Shown: positions 8,890 to 18,339 of the stretch, piece by piece
How the letters are laid out: each line of letters opens with the position of its first letter
Position numbering within the stretch: the stretch's first letter is position 1
NCBI RefSeq assembly: GCF_001874525.1
Contig: NZ_LKAQ01000004.1
Span: forward strand, 1,653,171-1,717,170
Reading direction: 5' to 3'
DNA: 64,000 nt
Source of the DNA: Pseudodesulfovibrio hydrargyri
GTDB lineage: Bacteria > Desulfobacterota > Desulfovibrionia > Desulfovibrionales > Desulfovibrionaceae
Notes under the pieces: generated by a model
Told to the model about the DNA's origin: nothing
Seen by the model: the letters and a program-made list of their open reading frames with translations, nothing else
The model's database searches: none
Position numbers and translations under genes: made by a program

Positions 8890-10835
8890 AGCGCGTTGAC
8901 CTCCGCAAGGATCTGGTTGTCGGTGAAGTGCTGCAATTGGATGGCCCCCTGGGGGCAGGTCGAAGTGCAGATGCCGCAGCCCTGGCACACGGTCTCGATG
9001 ACGTGGGCCTTGGTCGCGCCCCGGAAATCCATCTCTTCGATGGCCCCGAACGGACAGGTCTGGATGCATTTGCCGCAGCCGATGCATCGCTTGATGTCCA
9101 CCTGGGAGATCTGGGGGTCGCTTTCGAGCTGGTCCCTGGAGAACAGGTTCTGCACCTTGGACGCGGCGGCGCTGCCCTGGGCCACGGACGCGGGAATGTC
9201 CTTGGGGCCCTGGCAGGAACCGGCCAGGTACACGCCCGCGGTATTGGTCTCCACGGGCCGCAGCTTGATGTGGCTCTCCATGTAGAATCCGTAGGAGTCG
9301 TAGGAGATGCGCAATTTCTCGGCCAGCTGGGGCGCGCCCTTGGCCGCTTCGGCGCCCACGGCCAGGACGACGAGGTCGGCCTCGACCTCCACCTGGGTGC
9401 CGAGCAGGGTGTCGGATCCCCGGACGACGTACTTGTCGCCCTTGGGGTAGATCATGGCCACGCGGCCACGGATATACTTGGTGCCGTATTCCTCCATGGC
9501 CCGGCGGGTGAACTCGTCGTACATCTTTCCCGGGGCGCGGATGTCCATGTAGAATACATAGGACTGGGATTCGGGCATGTGGTCCTTGGTCAGGATGGCC
9601 TGCTTGGCCGTGTACATGCAGCAGAAGCCGGAACAGTAGGGGCGGTCCACGGACTTGTCGCGGGAGCCCACGCACTGGATGAAGACCACGGTCTCGGGCT
9701 CCTTGCCGTCGGACGGGCGCGTCACGTGGCCGCCGGTGGGGCCGGAGGCGGACAGCAGCCGTTCATACTGCAGGGAGGTGATCACATCCGGGTAGCGGCC
9801 GCCGCCGTACTCGCCGTAGCGGGTCCAGTCGAACAGGTCGTAGCCGGTGGCCACGATGATCGCGCCCACGGCCTCCTCGACCTTCTCGTCCTGCTGGTCG
9901 TAGCGGATCGCCTGGGTGGGACAGACCTTCTCGCAGACGCCGCACTTGCCCTTGGTCAGCTTGATGCAGAACTCGGGGTCGATGGACGCCTTCTTGGGGA
10001 TGGCCTGGGGGAACGGGATGTTGATGGCCGTGGTCGTGCCGATCTCCTCGTTGAAGTGGTCCGTGGCCTTCTTGCTCGGACACTTCTCCGTGCACTGGCC
10101 GCAGCCGGTGCAGGCGTCCCAATCCACATAGGTGGCCTTCTTGGTGATGCTCACGTTGAAGTTGCCCACGTACCCGCTGATGTCGCCCACTTCGGAGCAG
10201 GCGTAGAGGGTGATGTTCGGGTGCTGGGCAACGTCCACCATCTTGGGGCCGAGGATGCAGCTCGAACAGTCGATGGTCGGGAACGTCTTGTCCAGCTTGG
10301 CCATCTTGCCGCCGATGGTGGAGGTCTTCTCCACCAGCACGACTTCCAGGCCGCCGTCCGCGCAGTCCAGGGCGGCCTGGATTCCGGCCACGCCGCCGCC
10401 AATGACCAGCACGCGCTTGTTGATGTCGAACTTGCTCGGGGTCAGGACCCGGTCGTTGGCCAGCTTGGCCACGGCCATGGACACGAGGTCCAGGGCCTTG
10501 CGGGTGTTGGCCTCCTTGTCCTTGCCGATCCAGGAGACGTGTTCGCGGATGTTGGCCATCTCGAACATGTACCGGTTCAGCCCGGCGCGCTCCACGGTCT
10601 TGCGGAAGGTCGGCTCATGCATGCGCGGGGTGCAGGAGGCCACCACCACGCCGTCCAGGCCGTGTTCCTTGATGGCCTGGACGATCTCGTCCTGGCCCGG
10701 TTCCGAGCAGGTGTACATGGTGTCGGTCGAGAACGCCACGTTGGGCAGGTTCCGGGCCTGCTCGGCCACGGAAGCCACATCGACCGTCCCTGCGATATTG
10801 CTGCCGCAATGGCAGACGAAAACTCCGATTTTCAT
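8856..10835 (-). CDS. hdrA: Heterodisulfide reductase subunit A (flavin, electron-bifurcating type)
   Basis: 659 residues. It contains a Rossmann FAD site (RVLVIGGGVAGIQAAL, about residue 140), the HdrA cysteine region (TIDCSSCILGPKMVDV), an inserted ferredoxin region (CTGCGQCTEKCP, CGVCEKVCP) and C-terminal CIGCGKCIQTCP and CQGCGICTSTCP. In related complexes HdrA splits electron pairs from NADH between ferredoxin and a disulfide such as DsrC. No selenocysteine codon is present. Third gene of the operon. Confidence 0.95.
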   Translation of the reverse strand: MKIGVFVCHCGSNIAGTVDVASVAEQARNLPNVAFSTDTMYTCSEPGQDEIVQAIKEHGLDGVVVASCTPRMHEPTFRKTVERAGLNRYMFEMANIREHVSWIGKDKEANTRKALDLVSMAVAKLANDRVLTPSKFDINKRVLVIGGGVAGIQAALDCADGGLEVVLVEKTSTIGGKMAKLDKTFPTIDCSSCILGPKMVDVAQHPNITLYACSEVGDISGYVGNFNVSITKKATYVDWDACTGCGQCTEKCPSKKATDHFNEEIGTTTAINIPFPQAIPKKASIDPEFCIKLTKGKCGVCEKVCPTQAIRYDQQDEKVEEAVGAIIVATGYDLFDWTRYGEYGGGRYPDVITSLQYERLLSASGPTGGHVTRPSDGKEPETVVFIQCVGSRDKSVDRPYCSGFCCMYTAKQAILTKDHMPESQSYVFYMDIRAPGKMYDEFTRRAMEEYGTKYIRGRVAMIYPKGDKYVVRGSDTLLGTQVEVEADLVVLAVGAEAAKGAPQLAEKLRISYDSYGFYMESHIKLRPVETNTAGVYLAGSCQGPKDIPASVAQGSAAASKVQNLFSRDQLESDPQISQVDIKRCIGCGKCIQTCPFGAIEEMDFRGATKAHVIETVCQGCGICTSTCPQGAIQLQHFTDNQILAEVNALCQPTTILNYE

Positions 10836-10850
10836 ATTGACTGACTCTCC

Positions 10851-11753
10851 TTACGAGGCTGCCGCAGCCTGGCTTGCCTTCATTTCGCGGATCACCGTGG
10901 AGGGATTCACGAACAGCTTGTCGAGCATGAGGCTGGAGCCGTTCATGCCCAGGGCCAGGCCGATGAGCTGCGTGTAATAGAAGATGGGGATGCTGTGCTT
11001 GCTGCCGTTGGCCCGGTTGATCTGATCCTGGCGCATGTCCAGGTTCATCTGGCACAGCGGGCAGGCCGTGACCATGGATTTGGCTCCGCAGTCCACGGCG
11101 ATGTCCAGCAGCTTGCCGGACAGTTTGGTGACCACCTCGTTCTTGGCGATGCCGTAGGAGGCGCCGCAACACTCGACCTTGAGCGGGAACGGCATGACCT
11201 CGGCGCCCACGGCCTCCATGAGGCGGTCCATGGCGATGGGGTTCTCGCAATCGTCGAAGTCCATGATCTCGGGCGGCCGGTTCATGATGCACCCGTAGTA
11301 GGGAGCCACCTTGAGCCCGGTCAGGGGGTTGGTCACCTTGGCCTTGACCGCCTCCGGCCCCAGCTCCTGGTAGATGACCTGGAGCACGGACATGATCGGC
11401 AGGTCGTTGCGGCACGGCTTGTCCAGCAGGGAGTCGACCTTGGCCTTGAAGGCCGCGTCGCGCATGCGGTGGCTGGCCGTCTTGAGGTTGGTCAGGCAGC
11501 TCGGGCAGGGGGTGATGATGCCCCGGACGTCCTGAAGGGACTCGGCCTGCAGGATGTTGCGCGCGGACAGCGCGCCGGACAATACGTGGTCCACGGTGTG
11601 GGCCGGGGTGGAACCGCAGCAGCTCCAGTCCGGGATGTCCACCAGTTCGATGCCGAGCGCCTTGCAGATGGCGCGGGTCGACTGGTCGTATTCTATGGAT
11701 GTCCCCTGGCCGGAACAGCCGGGGTAATAGGCAAATCTCAGGGTGTCGCTCAT
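10851..11753 (-). CDS. hdrB: Heterodisulfide reductase subunit B
   Basis: 300 residues with two CCG-domain motifs, WSCCGSTPAH and VECCGASYG, each preceded by the expected single cysteines (YPGCSGQG, YGCIMN) and followed by CPSC or CPLC. These bind the noncubane clusters that reduce the disulfide. The ATG overlaps the hdrC stop (TAATG). Confidence 0.95.
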   Translation of the reverse strand: MSDTLRFAYYPGCSGQGTSIEYDQSTRAICKALGIELVDIPDWSCCGSTPAHTVDHVLSGALSARNILQAESLQDVRGIITPCPSCLTNLKTASHRMRDAAFKAKVDSLLDKPCRNDLPIMSVLQVIYQELGPEAVKAKVTNPLTGLKVAPYYGCIMNRPPEIMDFDDCENPIAMDRLMEAVGAEVMPFPLKVECCGASYGIAKNEVVTKLSGKLLDIAVDCGAKSMVTACPLCQMNLDMRQDQINRANGSKHSIPIFYYTQLIGLALGMNGSSLMLDKLFVNPSTVIREMKASQAAAAS

Positions 11754-12313
11754 TATTCGCCGCCCTCCCGGTTATACCGTTCGAATATCTTGGCGATGCT
11801 CTTCTTGCCCACGATGTTGTGCGGGGTCATGGCGAGCTTGCGCTTGGGCAGGACCTTGACGCTCAGGTCCATGTCGGTCAGGAATCGGCCCGTCCGGGTC
11901 ATGTACTTGGTCATCAGGCCCATTTCGAAGACCCGGCCGTGGTGGCGCACCGAGTCGAGAAAGGCGTCGCAGAAGGTCTTGACTTCCTTCTCCGGGGTCT
12001 TGCCCGCCTTGCGGGCCATATGGCGAAGGATGTCCATGATGCGCGCCACATCGATGTTGTTGGGGCACCGGGTGGTGCACGACTCGCAGGTGGCGCACAG
12101 CCAGATGGACCGGCAGGACATGAGCTTGTCGCGCTGTCCCGCCTGCAGGCCCCGCATGATCTGGCTCACCGGGATGTCGTAAAACTCCGTGTACGGACAG
12201 CCCGCCGTGCAGTTCCCGCACTGGTAGCACAGGCTGACGTTCTGTCCGCTTTCCTGCTCCACCTGGCGGATGAATTCCGCGTCGACGGAGTGGCTCATTT
12301 GTATCGTGTCCAT
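11753..12313 (-). CDS. hdrC: Heterodisulfide reductase subunit C
   Basis: About 186 residues with two [4Fe-4S] motifs, CYQCGNCTAGCP and CATCESCTTRCP, that wire HdrA to HdrB. First gene of the seven-gene hdrCBA-flxDCBA operon. The ATG at 12313 (MDTIQMSHS) is chosen; a TTG four codons upstream is possible, and the ribosome binding site is weak for both. Confidence 0.92.
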   Translation of the reverse strand: MDTIQMSHSVDAEFIRQVEQESGQNVSLCYQCGNCTAGCPYTEFYDIPVSQIMRGLQAGQRDKLMSCRSIWLCATCESCTTRCPNNIDVARIMDILRHMARKAGKTPEKEVKTFCDAFLDSVRHHGRVFEMGLMTKYMTRTGRFLTDMDLSVKVLPKRKLAMTPHNIVGKKSIAKIFERYNREGGE

Positions 12314-12325
12314 GATGTAATCCAA

Positions 12326-12801
12326 GTGGTTAACCGGGCAACCGGTGTTTGAGAGTTATTGCACTTGCGATATGCTCAATTCCTTTTGTCCTTCCTTGCG
12401 CTTTCCGGGAACCCGGGAGGAGGCCGATCCTCCTCCCGGGCGGTTTCGCTGGCATGGGACGCATGGGTGATGGAGTGCGTCGACATAGGCTTGGTCTGGT
12501 GCTTCTCTGGGGGCTGGGCCGGCCGCTCATGCTGTTCGGGCACTGGCGGGCCGGACCCGTATGTCTCCGTCTTCCATCACATCACCTTTTTTGCCGAGTG
12601 AGGCTGGTCCGGACAGAGGGCCGATCTAGGAGGACTATCGGCGGGTGGGGGCGTCCGGGATTCTCGGCAGGAGAGGGTGTCGGTGGTGTCTCCATGTTCC
12701 GGCCAGCTTGGCGAAACGATCTAGAATGTTGTTCCGGGGATGGCGCCTTTCTTTCGGTCGGGCGCCATGTCCTCTCTTGGACCGGGGCGGTGCCGCCCCG
12801 G
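12326..12801. other. 476-bp intergenic region between ubiD and hdrC
   Basis: No credible gene. It must hold the hdrC promoter and the end of the ubiD transcript. Visible structures are the perfect hairpin at 12412-12440 and the hairpin abutting the ubiD stop at 12781-12802. I see no convincing -35/-10 pair for hdrC. Confidence 0.6.
12412..12440. repeat. Perfect 12-bp palindromic hairpin upstream of hdrC
   Basis: CCCGGGAGGAGG and CCTCCTCCCGGG, perfect arms with a 5-base loop. No T-tract on either side. It lies about 100 bases upstream of the hdrC start and could be a transcript-end structure or a regulatory site. Confidence 0.55.
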
Positions 12802-12802
12802 T
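12781..12802 (-). terminator. Hairpin at the ubiD stop codon
   Basis: ACCGGGGCGG and CCGCCCCGGT pair directly after the ubiD stop codon. A T-tract is lacking, so termination here is plausible but not proven. Confidence 0.45.
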
Positions 12803-14145
12803 CAGATATAGTCCTCCAGGCACAACGACTCGTACCCGGGAATGCACATTTTTTCGAAACGTTCGCAGTCCTGGCCCAAGGGGATGGTCGCATCGATGCC
12901 GATCTTGTCGCTCACCCCGTCGCGCGAGGAGGGGTCCAGCTTGTTGCCCATGGCGCCGGGGACGATGAAGACGTCCCTGCCGCCCTGGACCCGGTTGGCT
13001 ATGGCCCATTCCACGTCGCGCATGTCGTCGATGTCGATGTCCGGGTTGACGGCGACGACGTGTTTGACTTCCGTGCTGCTCGCCAGGGCCGCGAAGATGG
13101 CGTTCTTGGCCTCTCCCTCGTGCTTCTGGTCGAGCCGGATGACCGCGTGGTAGCGGCAGCCGCCGGCCGGGGTCAGCCGCACGTCGATGATGTTGGGCGT
13201 GGCCTGGCGGATGAGCTGCAGCATGCTGGCCTCGCGGGACACGCCGCCGAGCAGCAGGTGCTCCATGCTGGCCGGGATGATCGTGTGGTAGATGGGCTCG
13301 GCCCGGTGGGTGATGGCCGTGACCTCGATGACGTGGCGCTTGCCTCGCGGGCCGTAGGTCCTGGGGTATTCCCCGAACGGTCCCTCGTCCTCGCGGGTAT
13401 TGGCCAGCAGCCGGCCTTCGATGACGATCTCGCTCTCCACCGGCACTTCCAGGTCCACGGTCTCGCACGGGGTCACCTTGAGCGGCTCGCCGAGCAGGGT
13501 TCCGGCGATCTCCAGCTCGTCCACGCCCAGGCGGGTGGTCGCCTGGGAGCTGAGCAGCAGGGCCGGGTGCGCGCCGATGACCAGGGCCACTTCCAGGGGC
13601 TTGCCCTGGGATTCGAGCTTGTTGAAAATCTGGCTGGTATGGCGCGGCAGGAGCAGCGCTCCGAGGTGATTTCTGTCCTTCACCTCATGGCGGTGAATGC
13701 TGACGTTGCGGATGCCGGTCTCGGGATCGCGCACGATGCACATGGCCGCGGTCAGGAACGGGCCGCTGTCCTTGGCGTGGTGTACGCAGGCGGGCAGCGA
13801 GCGCAGATCGACGTCGTCGCCGATGAATTTGCGCTCCTTGACGGCCAGGCCTTCCGGCTCGACCACGGTGCAGGGGGTGGGGCTGGTGATGGCCTCGCTG
13901 AACCGTTCGGTCAATTCGGTGTACGTCAGGCCCAGGGCCTTGGCCATGGAGTCGCGGCTGGTGGCGAGGCCGGTGACCACCGGCATGGAGAAGCCGTTGA
14001 CGTTTTCGAAAAGGACACCGTAGTCCGGTTCGAGCTTTTTCCCCACGCAAGCGAGTTCAAAAGCCGGGTCCACGGCCTTTTTGATCCGCTTGAGAAGACC
14101 TTCTTCCTCCAACTGCCGGAGCCAGGTCCGTAAAATCGGTTGCAT
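12802..14145 (-). CDS. UbiD-family prenyl-FMN-dependent (de)carboxylase
   Basis: 447 residues with full UbiD-family character. The probable active-site triad is R152 (in NVSIHRHEV) with E254 and E259 (in REDEGPFGEY), the spacing seen in Fdc1/UbiD enzymes. These enzymes remove or add a carboxyl group on an alpha,beta-unsaturated or aromatic carbon using prenylated FMN. The ATG at 14145 has GGGAG in front and is preferred to one seven codons upstream. It follows the hydratase, acetaldehyde dehydrogenase and aldolase genes on the same strand, so a catabolic decarboxylation feeding the 2-oxopentenoate pathway is likelier than ubiquinone synthesis. Confidence 0.88.
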   Translation of the reverse strand: MQPILRTWLRQLEEEGLLKRIKKAVDPAFELACVGKKLEPDYGVLFENVNGFSMPVVTGLATSRDSMAKALGLTYTELTERFSEAITSPTPCTVVEPEGLAVKERKFIGDDVDLRSLPACVHHAKDSGPFLTAAMCIVRDPETGIRNVSIHRHEVKDRNHLGALLLPRHTSQIFNKLESQGKPLEVALVIGAHPALLLSSQATTRLGVDELEIAGTLLGEPLKVTPCETVDLEVPVESEIVIEGRLLANTREDEGPFGEYPRTYGPRGKRHVIEVTAITHRAEPIYHTIIPASMEHLLLGGVSREASMLQLIRQATPNIIDVRLTPAGGCRYHAVIRLDQKHEGEAKNAIFAALASSTEVKHVVAVNPDIDIDDMRDVEWAIANRVQGGRDVFIVPGAMGNKLDPSSRDGVSDKIGIDATIPLGQDCERFEKMCIPGYESLCLEDYI

Positions 14146-14331
14146 GCGCTCTCCCTGTATGTTCATCGCCGGGTCATTGCATCCCCCGGAATGCGGTCCA
14201 TCCGGTTGCTGCTATGACGCTGCCGGGCGTCTGTCAAGTTGCCGCCCGTCCCTTTTCAGGATCGGGCCGGGTCAAAACCGGCGCAGGTTCCGTCCGTTGC
14301 GAACGGCGGGCGGAACCCGCGAAGGCGGTTG

Positions 14332-15348
14332 CTAGTTCGTCTGTCCCTGCTGGAGGGCGATCTCATGGGCGACGTCGATGATCATGTCTTCCTGGCCGCC
14401 GACCATGCGGCGTTTGCCCAGTTCCACGAGGATCTCCCTGGCGTTGACGCCATAGGTCTCGGCCGCGTTGCGGGCGTGCAGCAGGAAGCTGGAGTAGACC
14501 CCGGCGTAGCCGATGGTGATGGCGTCGTTGAAGATGACCTGCGGCCGCTTCATCACGGGATCGACGAACTCCGCGGCCACGTCCATGAGGGTGTTGAAAT
14601 CGGCCTTGGTCTCGAAGCCCGCCCGGTTCAGCACGGCGGCCAGCACTTCGGACTGGGCGTTGCCCGCTCCGGCGCCCAGGCCGCGCAGGGTGGCGTCCAG
14701 ATACTGGGCGCCTTCCTCGGCCGCGGCCAGGGAGTTGGCGACCGCCACGCCGAGGTTGTTGTGGGCGTGGAAACCGACGGGAATCTTGACGGCCTCCCTG
14801 ACGGCCTTGACCCGGGCGCGCACTTCGTTGGGCAGCAGGTGCCCGGCGGAGTCGGCCAGGTTGATGTAGTCCGCACCGGCCTCCTCGAAGACGAGGGCCT
14901 GCTTGGCCAGCTCTTCGGGGCTGGTCATGTGGACCATCATCAGGAAGCCCACGGTGAACATGCCGTGTTCCTTGGCGTACCGGATGTGCTGGATGGCGAT
15001 GTCCGCTTCGGTGCAGTGGGTGGCGATGCGCACGGCGGTGGCGCCGGCGTCGCGGGCCATTTCCAGGTCCTCGATGGTGCCGATGCCGGGCAGCAGCAGG
15101 ACGGTCAGCTTGGCGTTCTTGACGACCTCGCTGGCCGCGCGGATGAGTTCCAGCTCGGGGTGCTCGGAAAAGCCGTAGTTGATGGAGGAGCCGGCCAGGC
15201 CGTCCCCGTGGGTGATTTCGATCAGGTCCACGCCCGCCGCGTCCAGTCCGCCGGCGATGGCCTTGACCTGTTCCGGGGTGAAGCTGTGGCTGACGGCGTG
15301 GCTGCCGTCCCGGAGCGTTGTATCTATGATCTTGATGGATTTCTGCAT
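14332..15348 (-). CDS. mhpE: 4-hydroxy-2-oxovalerate aldolase
   Basis: 338 residues, class II aldolase of the HMGL/DRE-TIM family, splitting 4-hydroxy-2-oxovalerate to pyruvate and acetaldehyde. The N-terminus IIDTTLRDGSHAVSH carries the metal- and substrate-binding Arg, Asp and His. GFHAHNNLGVA supplies the two metal-ligand histidines, and the C-terminal helix region (TYGVNAREILVELGKRRMV) is the part that docks the acylating dehydrogenase. The gene lies 12 bases after that partner, matching the channelling complex known for DmpFG. Confidence 0.95.
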   Translation of the reverse strand: MQKSIKIIDTTLRDGSHAVSHSFTPEQVKAIAGGLDAAGVDLIEITHGDGLAGSSINYGFSEHPELELIRAASEVVKNAKLTVLLLPGIGTIEDLEMARDAGATAVRIATHCTEADIAIQHIRYAKEHGMFTVGFLMMVHMTSPEELAKQALVFEEAGADYINLADSAGHLLPNEVRARVKAVREAVKIPVGFHAHNNLGVAVANSLAAAEEGAQYLDATLRGLGAGAGNAQSEVLAAVLNRAGFETKADFNTLMDVAAEFVDPVMKRPQVIFNDAITIGYAGVYSSFLLHARNAAETYGVNAREILVELGKRRMVGGQEDMIIDVAHEIALQQGQTN

Positions 15349-15360
15349 GATGCGTCTCCT

Positions 15361-16236
15361 TTAAGCCGCGCTTTCCATTTGAAGCATGCGCGCGGCCACT
15401 TTTTCCGCCACGGCGACGGCCGCTTGATTGATGATGTCCAGGTTGCCGGAGTAGGAGGGCAGGAAGTCGCCGGCGCCTTCCACCTCGACGATGGCCGTCA
15501 CCTTGTTGCCGTTGATGGTCGGCGGCACGCGCAGGCGGTAGCCGGGCACGTAGGCCTGGACCTTTTTGATAATGTCGTTGACCGAGGCGATGATGGCGTC
15601 GCGGTCCGGGTTGCGGACCAGGGCGTAGATGGTGTTGGTCATCATCAGGGGCGGCTCGGCCGGGTTGAGCACGATGATCGCCTTGCCCCGGTCGGCGCCG
15701 CCGATGGTTTCCAGCGCCTTGGAGGTGGTTTCGGTGAATTCGTCGATGTTGGCGCGGGTGCCCGGTCCGGCGCTCTTGGAGGACAGGGCGGCCACGATCT
15801 CGGCGTACTCCACGTCGGCCGCCTGGTTGATGGCGTAGACGATGGGCACGGTGGCCTGTCCGCCGCACGTGACCATGTTGAAGTTGTCCATGTCGGCCAC
15901 GGAATCAAGATTGACGCAGGGAACCACCTGGGCGCCCACGCACGCGGGAGTCATGTCCACGGCGATCTTGCCGGCTTCGCGGAGCAGCGGGGCATTCATC
16001 AGGTGGGCCTTGGCGCTGGTGGCTTCGAACACGATTTTAATGTCTTCTTCCTCCAGGATGGCCTTACAGCCTTCGATGGACGTCTTGATACCCATGGAGT
16101 TGGCACGCTTGATCCCTTCGGATTCCACAATACCGGTCATCATCGACATCTCGAGATAACGGCTTTTCATGACCTTGAACATGAGATCCGACCCGATGTT
16201 GCCGGGACCTATGATGCCTACTTTGATTTTGTCCAT
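15361..16236 (-). CDS. mhpF: Acetaldehyde dehydrogenase (acylating)
   Basis: 291 residues, oxidising acetaldehyde with NAD+ and CoA to acetyl-CoA. The NAD-binding loop GPGNIG is at residues 10-15 and the catalytic cysteine is C124 in [11 protein letters not shown]. Partner of the downstream aldolase, receiving volatile acetaldehyde through a protein channel in the known DmpFG/BphIJ complexes. In an anaerobe this keeps the C2 unit as a thioester for ATP formation. Confidence 0.95.
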   Translation of the reverse strand: MDKIKVGIIGPGNIGSDLMFKVMKSRYLEMSMMTGIVESEGIKRANSMGIKTSIEGCKAILEEEDIKIVFEATSAKAHLMNAPLLREAGKIAVDMTPACVGAQVVPCVNLDSVADMDNFNMVTCGGQATVPIVYAINQAADVEYAEIVAALSSKSAGPGTRANIDEFTETTSKALETIGGADRGKAIIVLNPAEPPLMMTNTIYALVRNPDRDAIIASVNDIIKKVQAYVPGYRLRVPPTINGNKVTAIVEVEGAGDFLPSYSGNLDIINQAAVAVAEKVAARMLQMESAA

Positions 16237-16391
16237 GACAGTAATCCTTTCTGGTTTATATGTTGGCGTCTGCTCGGCGCGGTACGCCGGTTCGGCGTCC
16301 GGGACCGTGGCGCCAGTTCAGCATTTCAGGATGAGTGGCAAAGGGCGCGCTCACCCGGCCGAAGGCTGCCGGAACCGACTTTCGCTTCGGA

Positions 16392-17183
16392 TTATTCTCC
16401 GGTGAAGACGGTGGTGACGCTGCCCATGCCGTGGAAGGACACCGTGATGCTGTCTCCGGGCTCGACGACGGCCATGGCGGTCACGGCCCCGGCCAGGATG
16501 ATGCTGCCCTCGGTCAGTTCGATGCCGAAGGAGCCCAGCTTGTTGGCCAGCCAGGCCACGGACGCGGCGGGGTTGCCCAGGACTTCGGCGGTGGTGCCGG
16601 AGAAGAGCAGCTCCCCGTTCTTTTCCAGGGTCATGCCGGTCAGGCGCATGTCGACCGCGTCGATGGGGCGCATGCGTCCGCCCAGAACGAGCCGGGCGGC
16701 GGAGCCGTTGTCCGCGACGGTGTCGCGCAGGGTGATCTTCCAGTCCTTGATGCGGGAATCCACGATCTCGATGGAGGGGATGACGTATTCGGTCGCGGCG
16801 TAGACGTCGGCCATGGTCACCCCGGGGCCCTTGAGCGTCTTGCCCAGACAGAAGGCCAGTTCCCCTTCGACCTTGGGCTGCATCAGCCCGGCCATGGGGC
16901 ACGGCTGCCCTTCGCCGATGAACATGGAATCGAAAAGATGGCCGTAGTCGGGCTCGTCCACGCCGAGCATCTTCTGCACGGCCTTGCTGGTCAGGCCGAT
17001 CTTCATGCCGATGACCTTTTCGCCGGCGGCCTTGCGCGCCCGCACGTTCTCCAACTGGACGGCGTAGGCATCCTCAACGGTCATTCCCGGGTACGTCTGC
17101 GTAAGCGGGGCAATCTGGCGGCAGTCTTTCTCCGCCTTGGCCAGTTCGGCGGCGGCCTTGGCAACGTCGAATGAAGTAGTCAT
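16392..17183 (-). CDS. 2-oxopent-4-enoate hydratase / 4-oxalocrotonate decarboxylase family
   Basis: 263 residues of the MhpD/DmpE/DmpH family within the fumarylacetoacetate-hydrolase fold. Conserved parts: GMKIGLTSKAVQKMLG, PKVEGELAFCLG with metal-binding Glu residues, and EIVDSRIKDWKITLRDTVADNGS. Sequence alone does not separate the hydratase from the oxalocrotonate decarboxylase. The presence of a UbiD decarboxylase in the same operon favours the hydratase role. First gene of a probable operon hydratase-mhpF-mhpE-ubiD. Confidence 0.88.
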   Translation of the reverse strand: MTTSFDVAKAAAELAKAEKDCRQIAPLTQTYPGMTVEDAYAVQLENVRARKAAGEKVIGMKIGLTSKAVQKMLGVDEPDYGHLFDSMFIGEGQPCPMAGLMQPKVEGELAFCLGKTLKGPGVTMADVYAATEYVIPSIEIVDSRIKDWKITLRDTVADNGSAARLVLGGRMRPIDAVDMRLTGMTLEKNGELLFSGTTAEVLGNPAASVAWLANKLGSFGIELTEGSIILAGAVTAMAVVEPGDSITVSFHGMGSVTTVFTGE

Positions 17184-17390
17184 GTTTACTCTACCTTATG
17201 ATACGTTAAGAGTTGCACAGCGTGTATGGTGTCCGGTTCCCGCACCGTTCCCGCGCCGGGAAAGTCCCGGCCGGTCCGCTTGGTTCGGGCCTCTGGGGTC
17301 AAAACACATTCTGCCTTGGTTGACCATCCGCTTCATCTTTCCGGCCCGTGCATGAGCCGGAGACTGTTGCCTCGATGAAAACGCACATGG

Positions 17391-17409
17391 TGTTCGTTAT
17401 TAAAGAACC
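17391..17409. promoter_or_regulatory. Operator-like site A (candidate IclR-family site)
   Basis: TGTTCGTTATTAAAGAACC contains GTTC and GAAC arms. The first 12 bases and the GAA are repeated, in the same arrangement, on the minus strand at 34988-35006 upstream of the ACD-POR operon. Confidence 0.5.
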
Positions 17410-17427
17410 GCGTTCGGTATAATATGT

Positions 17428-17475
17428 ATAAAAAAAGAATCCAAAAATCACAACCTGAAATTTTTAAGATTCTTT
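17428..17475 (-). terminator. Intrinsic terminator of iclR
   Basis: On the minus strand AAAGAATC and GATTCTTT, plus AAAAAT and ATTTTT, form a stem that runs straight into a run of seven T. It starts 20 bases after the iclR stop. Confidence 0.75.
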
Positions 17476-17495
17476 GTGCGTGAACAGACGCCGGG

Positions 17496-18272
17496 TTATG
17501 ATCCGGTATACCCGATGCGCGCCGAGATGTTCTCCGCGCATTCCTTGATCTTGGTGACCATGTCCGTGACAGCCTCGTTGCCCAGCCTTGCCTGCAGAAA
17601 GGACATGCTGATGGCGTGGGTCGGCGTTCCCTCCCGGTTGAAGACCGGGGCGGCGAAGCACTTGACGCCGATTTCGATTTCCTCGTTGTCGATGGCGTAG
17701 CCCTGGCGGCGGATGGTGTCGAGTTCCTCCAGCAGGGCTTCTTTGGTAGTGATGGTATTGGGCGTGAATTTTTCCATCGGCTTGGAGAAGATGTACTTCT
17801 CGAGCTGGTCCATGGGCATGTAGGCGAGAATGGACTTGCCGATACCGGTACAGTACATGGGAGCCCGCTTGCCCACGCGCGAGTAGGTCACCGTCGAGGA
17901 GCCGTAGTCGACCTTGTCGATGTAGATCACCTCGCCGGCGGACACGACGGCCAGGTGCACGGTGGTGTCGAACCGCTCGGCCAGAGTCTGGCAGCACGGC
18001 CGGGCCTCCCGGCGGATGTCGATCCTGTCGCGGACGATATATCCCAGTTCGAGGAGGGACATGCCGAGCCGGTACTTCCGGTTCTCGGTGTTCTGCTCAA
18101 GGAACCCCCACTGGGAAAGCGTATTGACCAAAGCATGTATGGTGCTTTTGGAGCGGCCGAGCTGCGAGGCGATTTCGGATATGCCGAGGTCTTCGTTGTG
18201 CCTGAAGCATTCCAAAATATTCAACGCGTGCCCGACCGACTTGATGGGGACTTTGTGACCGTCCTTGAGCAT
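17496..18272 (-). CDS. IclR-family transcriptional regulator
   Basis: 258 residues. The N-terminal winged helix-turn-helix (about residues 10-65, LGISEIASQLGRSKSTIHALVNTL) is followed by the IclR effector-binding domain with APMYCTGIGKSILA and EIGVKCFAAPVFNREG. The effector is probably a small organic acid. The ATG at 18272 has GAGGAG in front. It is divergent from larB-larC and adjacent to the hydratase operon, so it is the likely local regulator of the catabolic region. Confidence 0.93.
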   Translation of the reverse strand: MLKDGHKVPIKSVGHALNILECFRHNEDLGISEIASQLGRSKSTIHALVNTLSQWGFLEQNTENRKYRLGMSLLELGYIVRDRIDIRREARPCCQTLAERFDTTVHLAVVSAGEVIYIDKVDYGSSTVTYSRVGKRAPMYCTGIGKSILAYMPMDQLEKYIFSKPMEKFTPNTITTKEALLEELDTIRRQGYAIDNEEIEIGVKCFAAPVFNREGTPTHAISMSFLQARLGNEAVTDMVTKIKECAENISARIGYTGS

Positions 18273-18300
18273 CCAGGTTCTCCTCTTATCTTTTTTTGAG

Positions 18301-18329
18301 ATTATGGCCGAAGGCCTTGATCTTGTCAA
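18301..18329 (-). promoter_or_regulatory. Sigma-70-type promoter of iclR
   Basis: On the minus strand TTGACA, a 17-base spacer and CATAAT, ending about 28 bases upstream of the iclR start codon. Confidence 0.7.
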
Positions 18330-18339
18330 TGGAGTTTTT

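Larger units (their letters stand above)
17184..17495. other. 312-bp regulatory region upstream of the hydratase operon
   Basis: Non-coding. It holds the iclR terminator (17428-17475) and an operator-like site (17391-17409), and should contain the promoter of the hydratase operon. No clear sigma-70 promoter could be placed by eye. Confidence 0.6.

Noticed and set aside
8422..9675. A 417-residue frame extending flxD far into hdrA
   Set aside because: Only the last 155 residues are MvhD/FlxD-like; the rest is an out-of-frame reading of hdrA.
14239..16803. An 854-residue open frame on the plus strand opposite the aldolase and acetaldehyde dehydrogenase
   Set aside because: Antisense shadow of well-identified enzymes with no conserved motifs of its own.
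16392..17183. Assigning the MhpD-like gene firmly as 4-oxalocrotonate decarboxylase
   Set aside because: Hydratase and decarboxylase share the fold and motifs; the context only favours the hydratase, so the call is left at family level.
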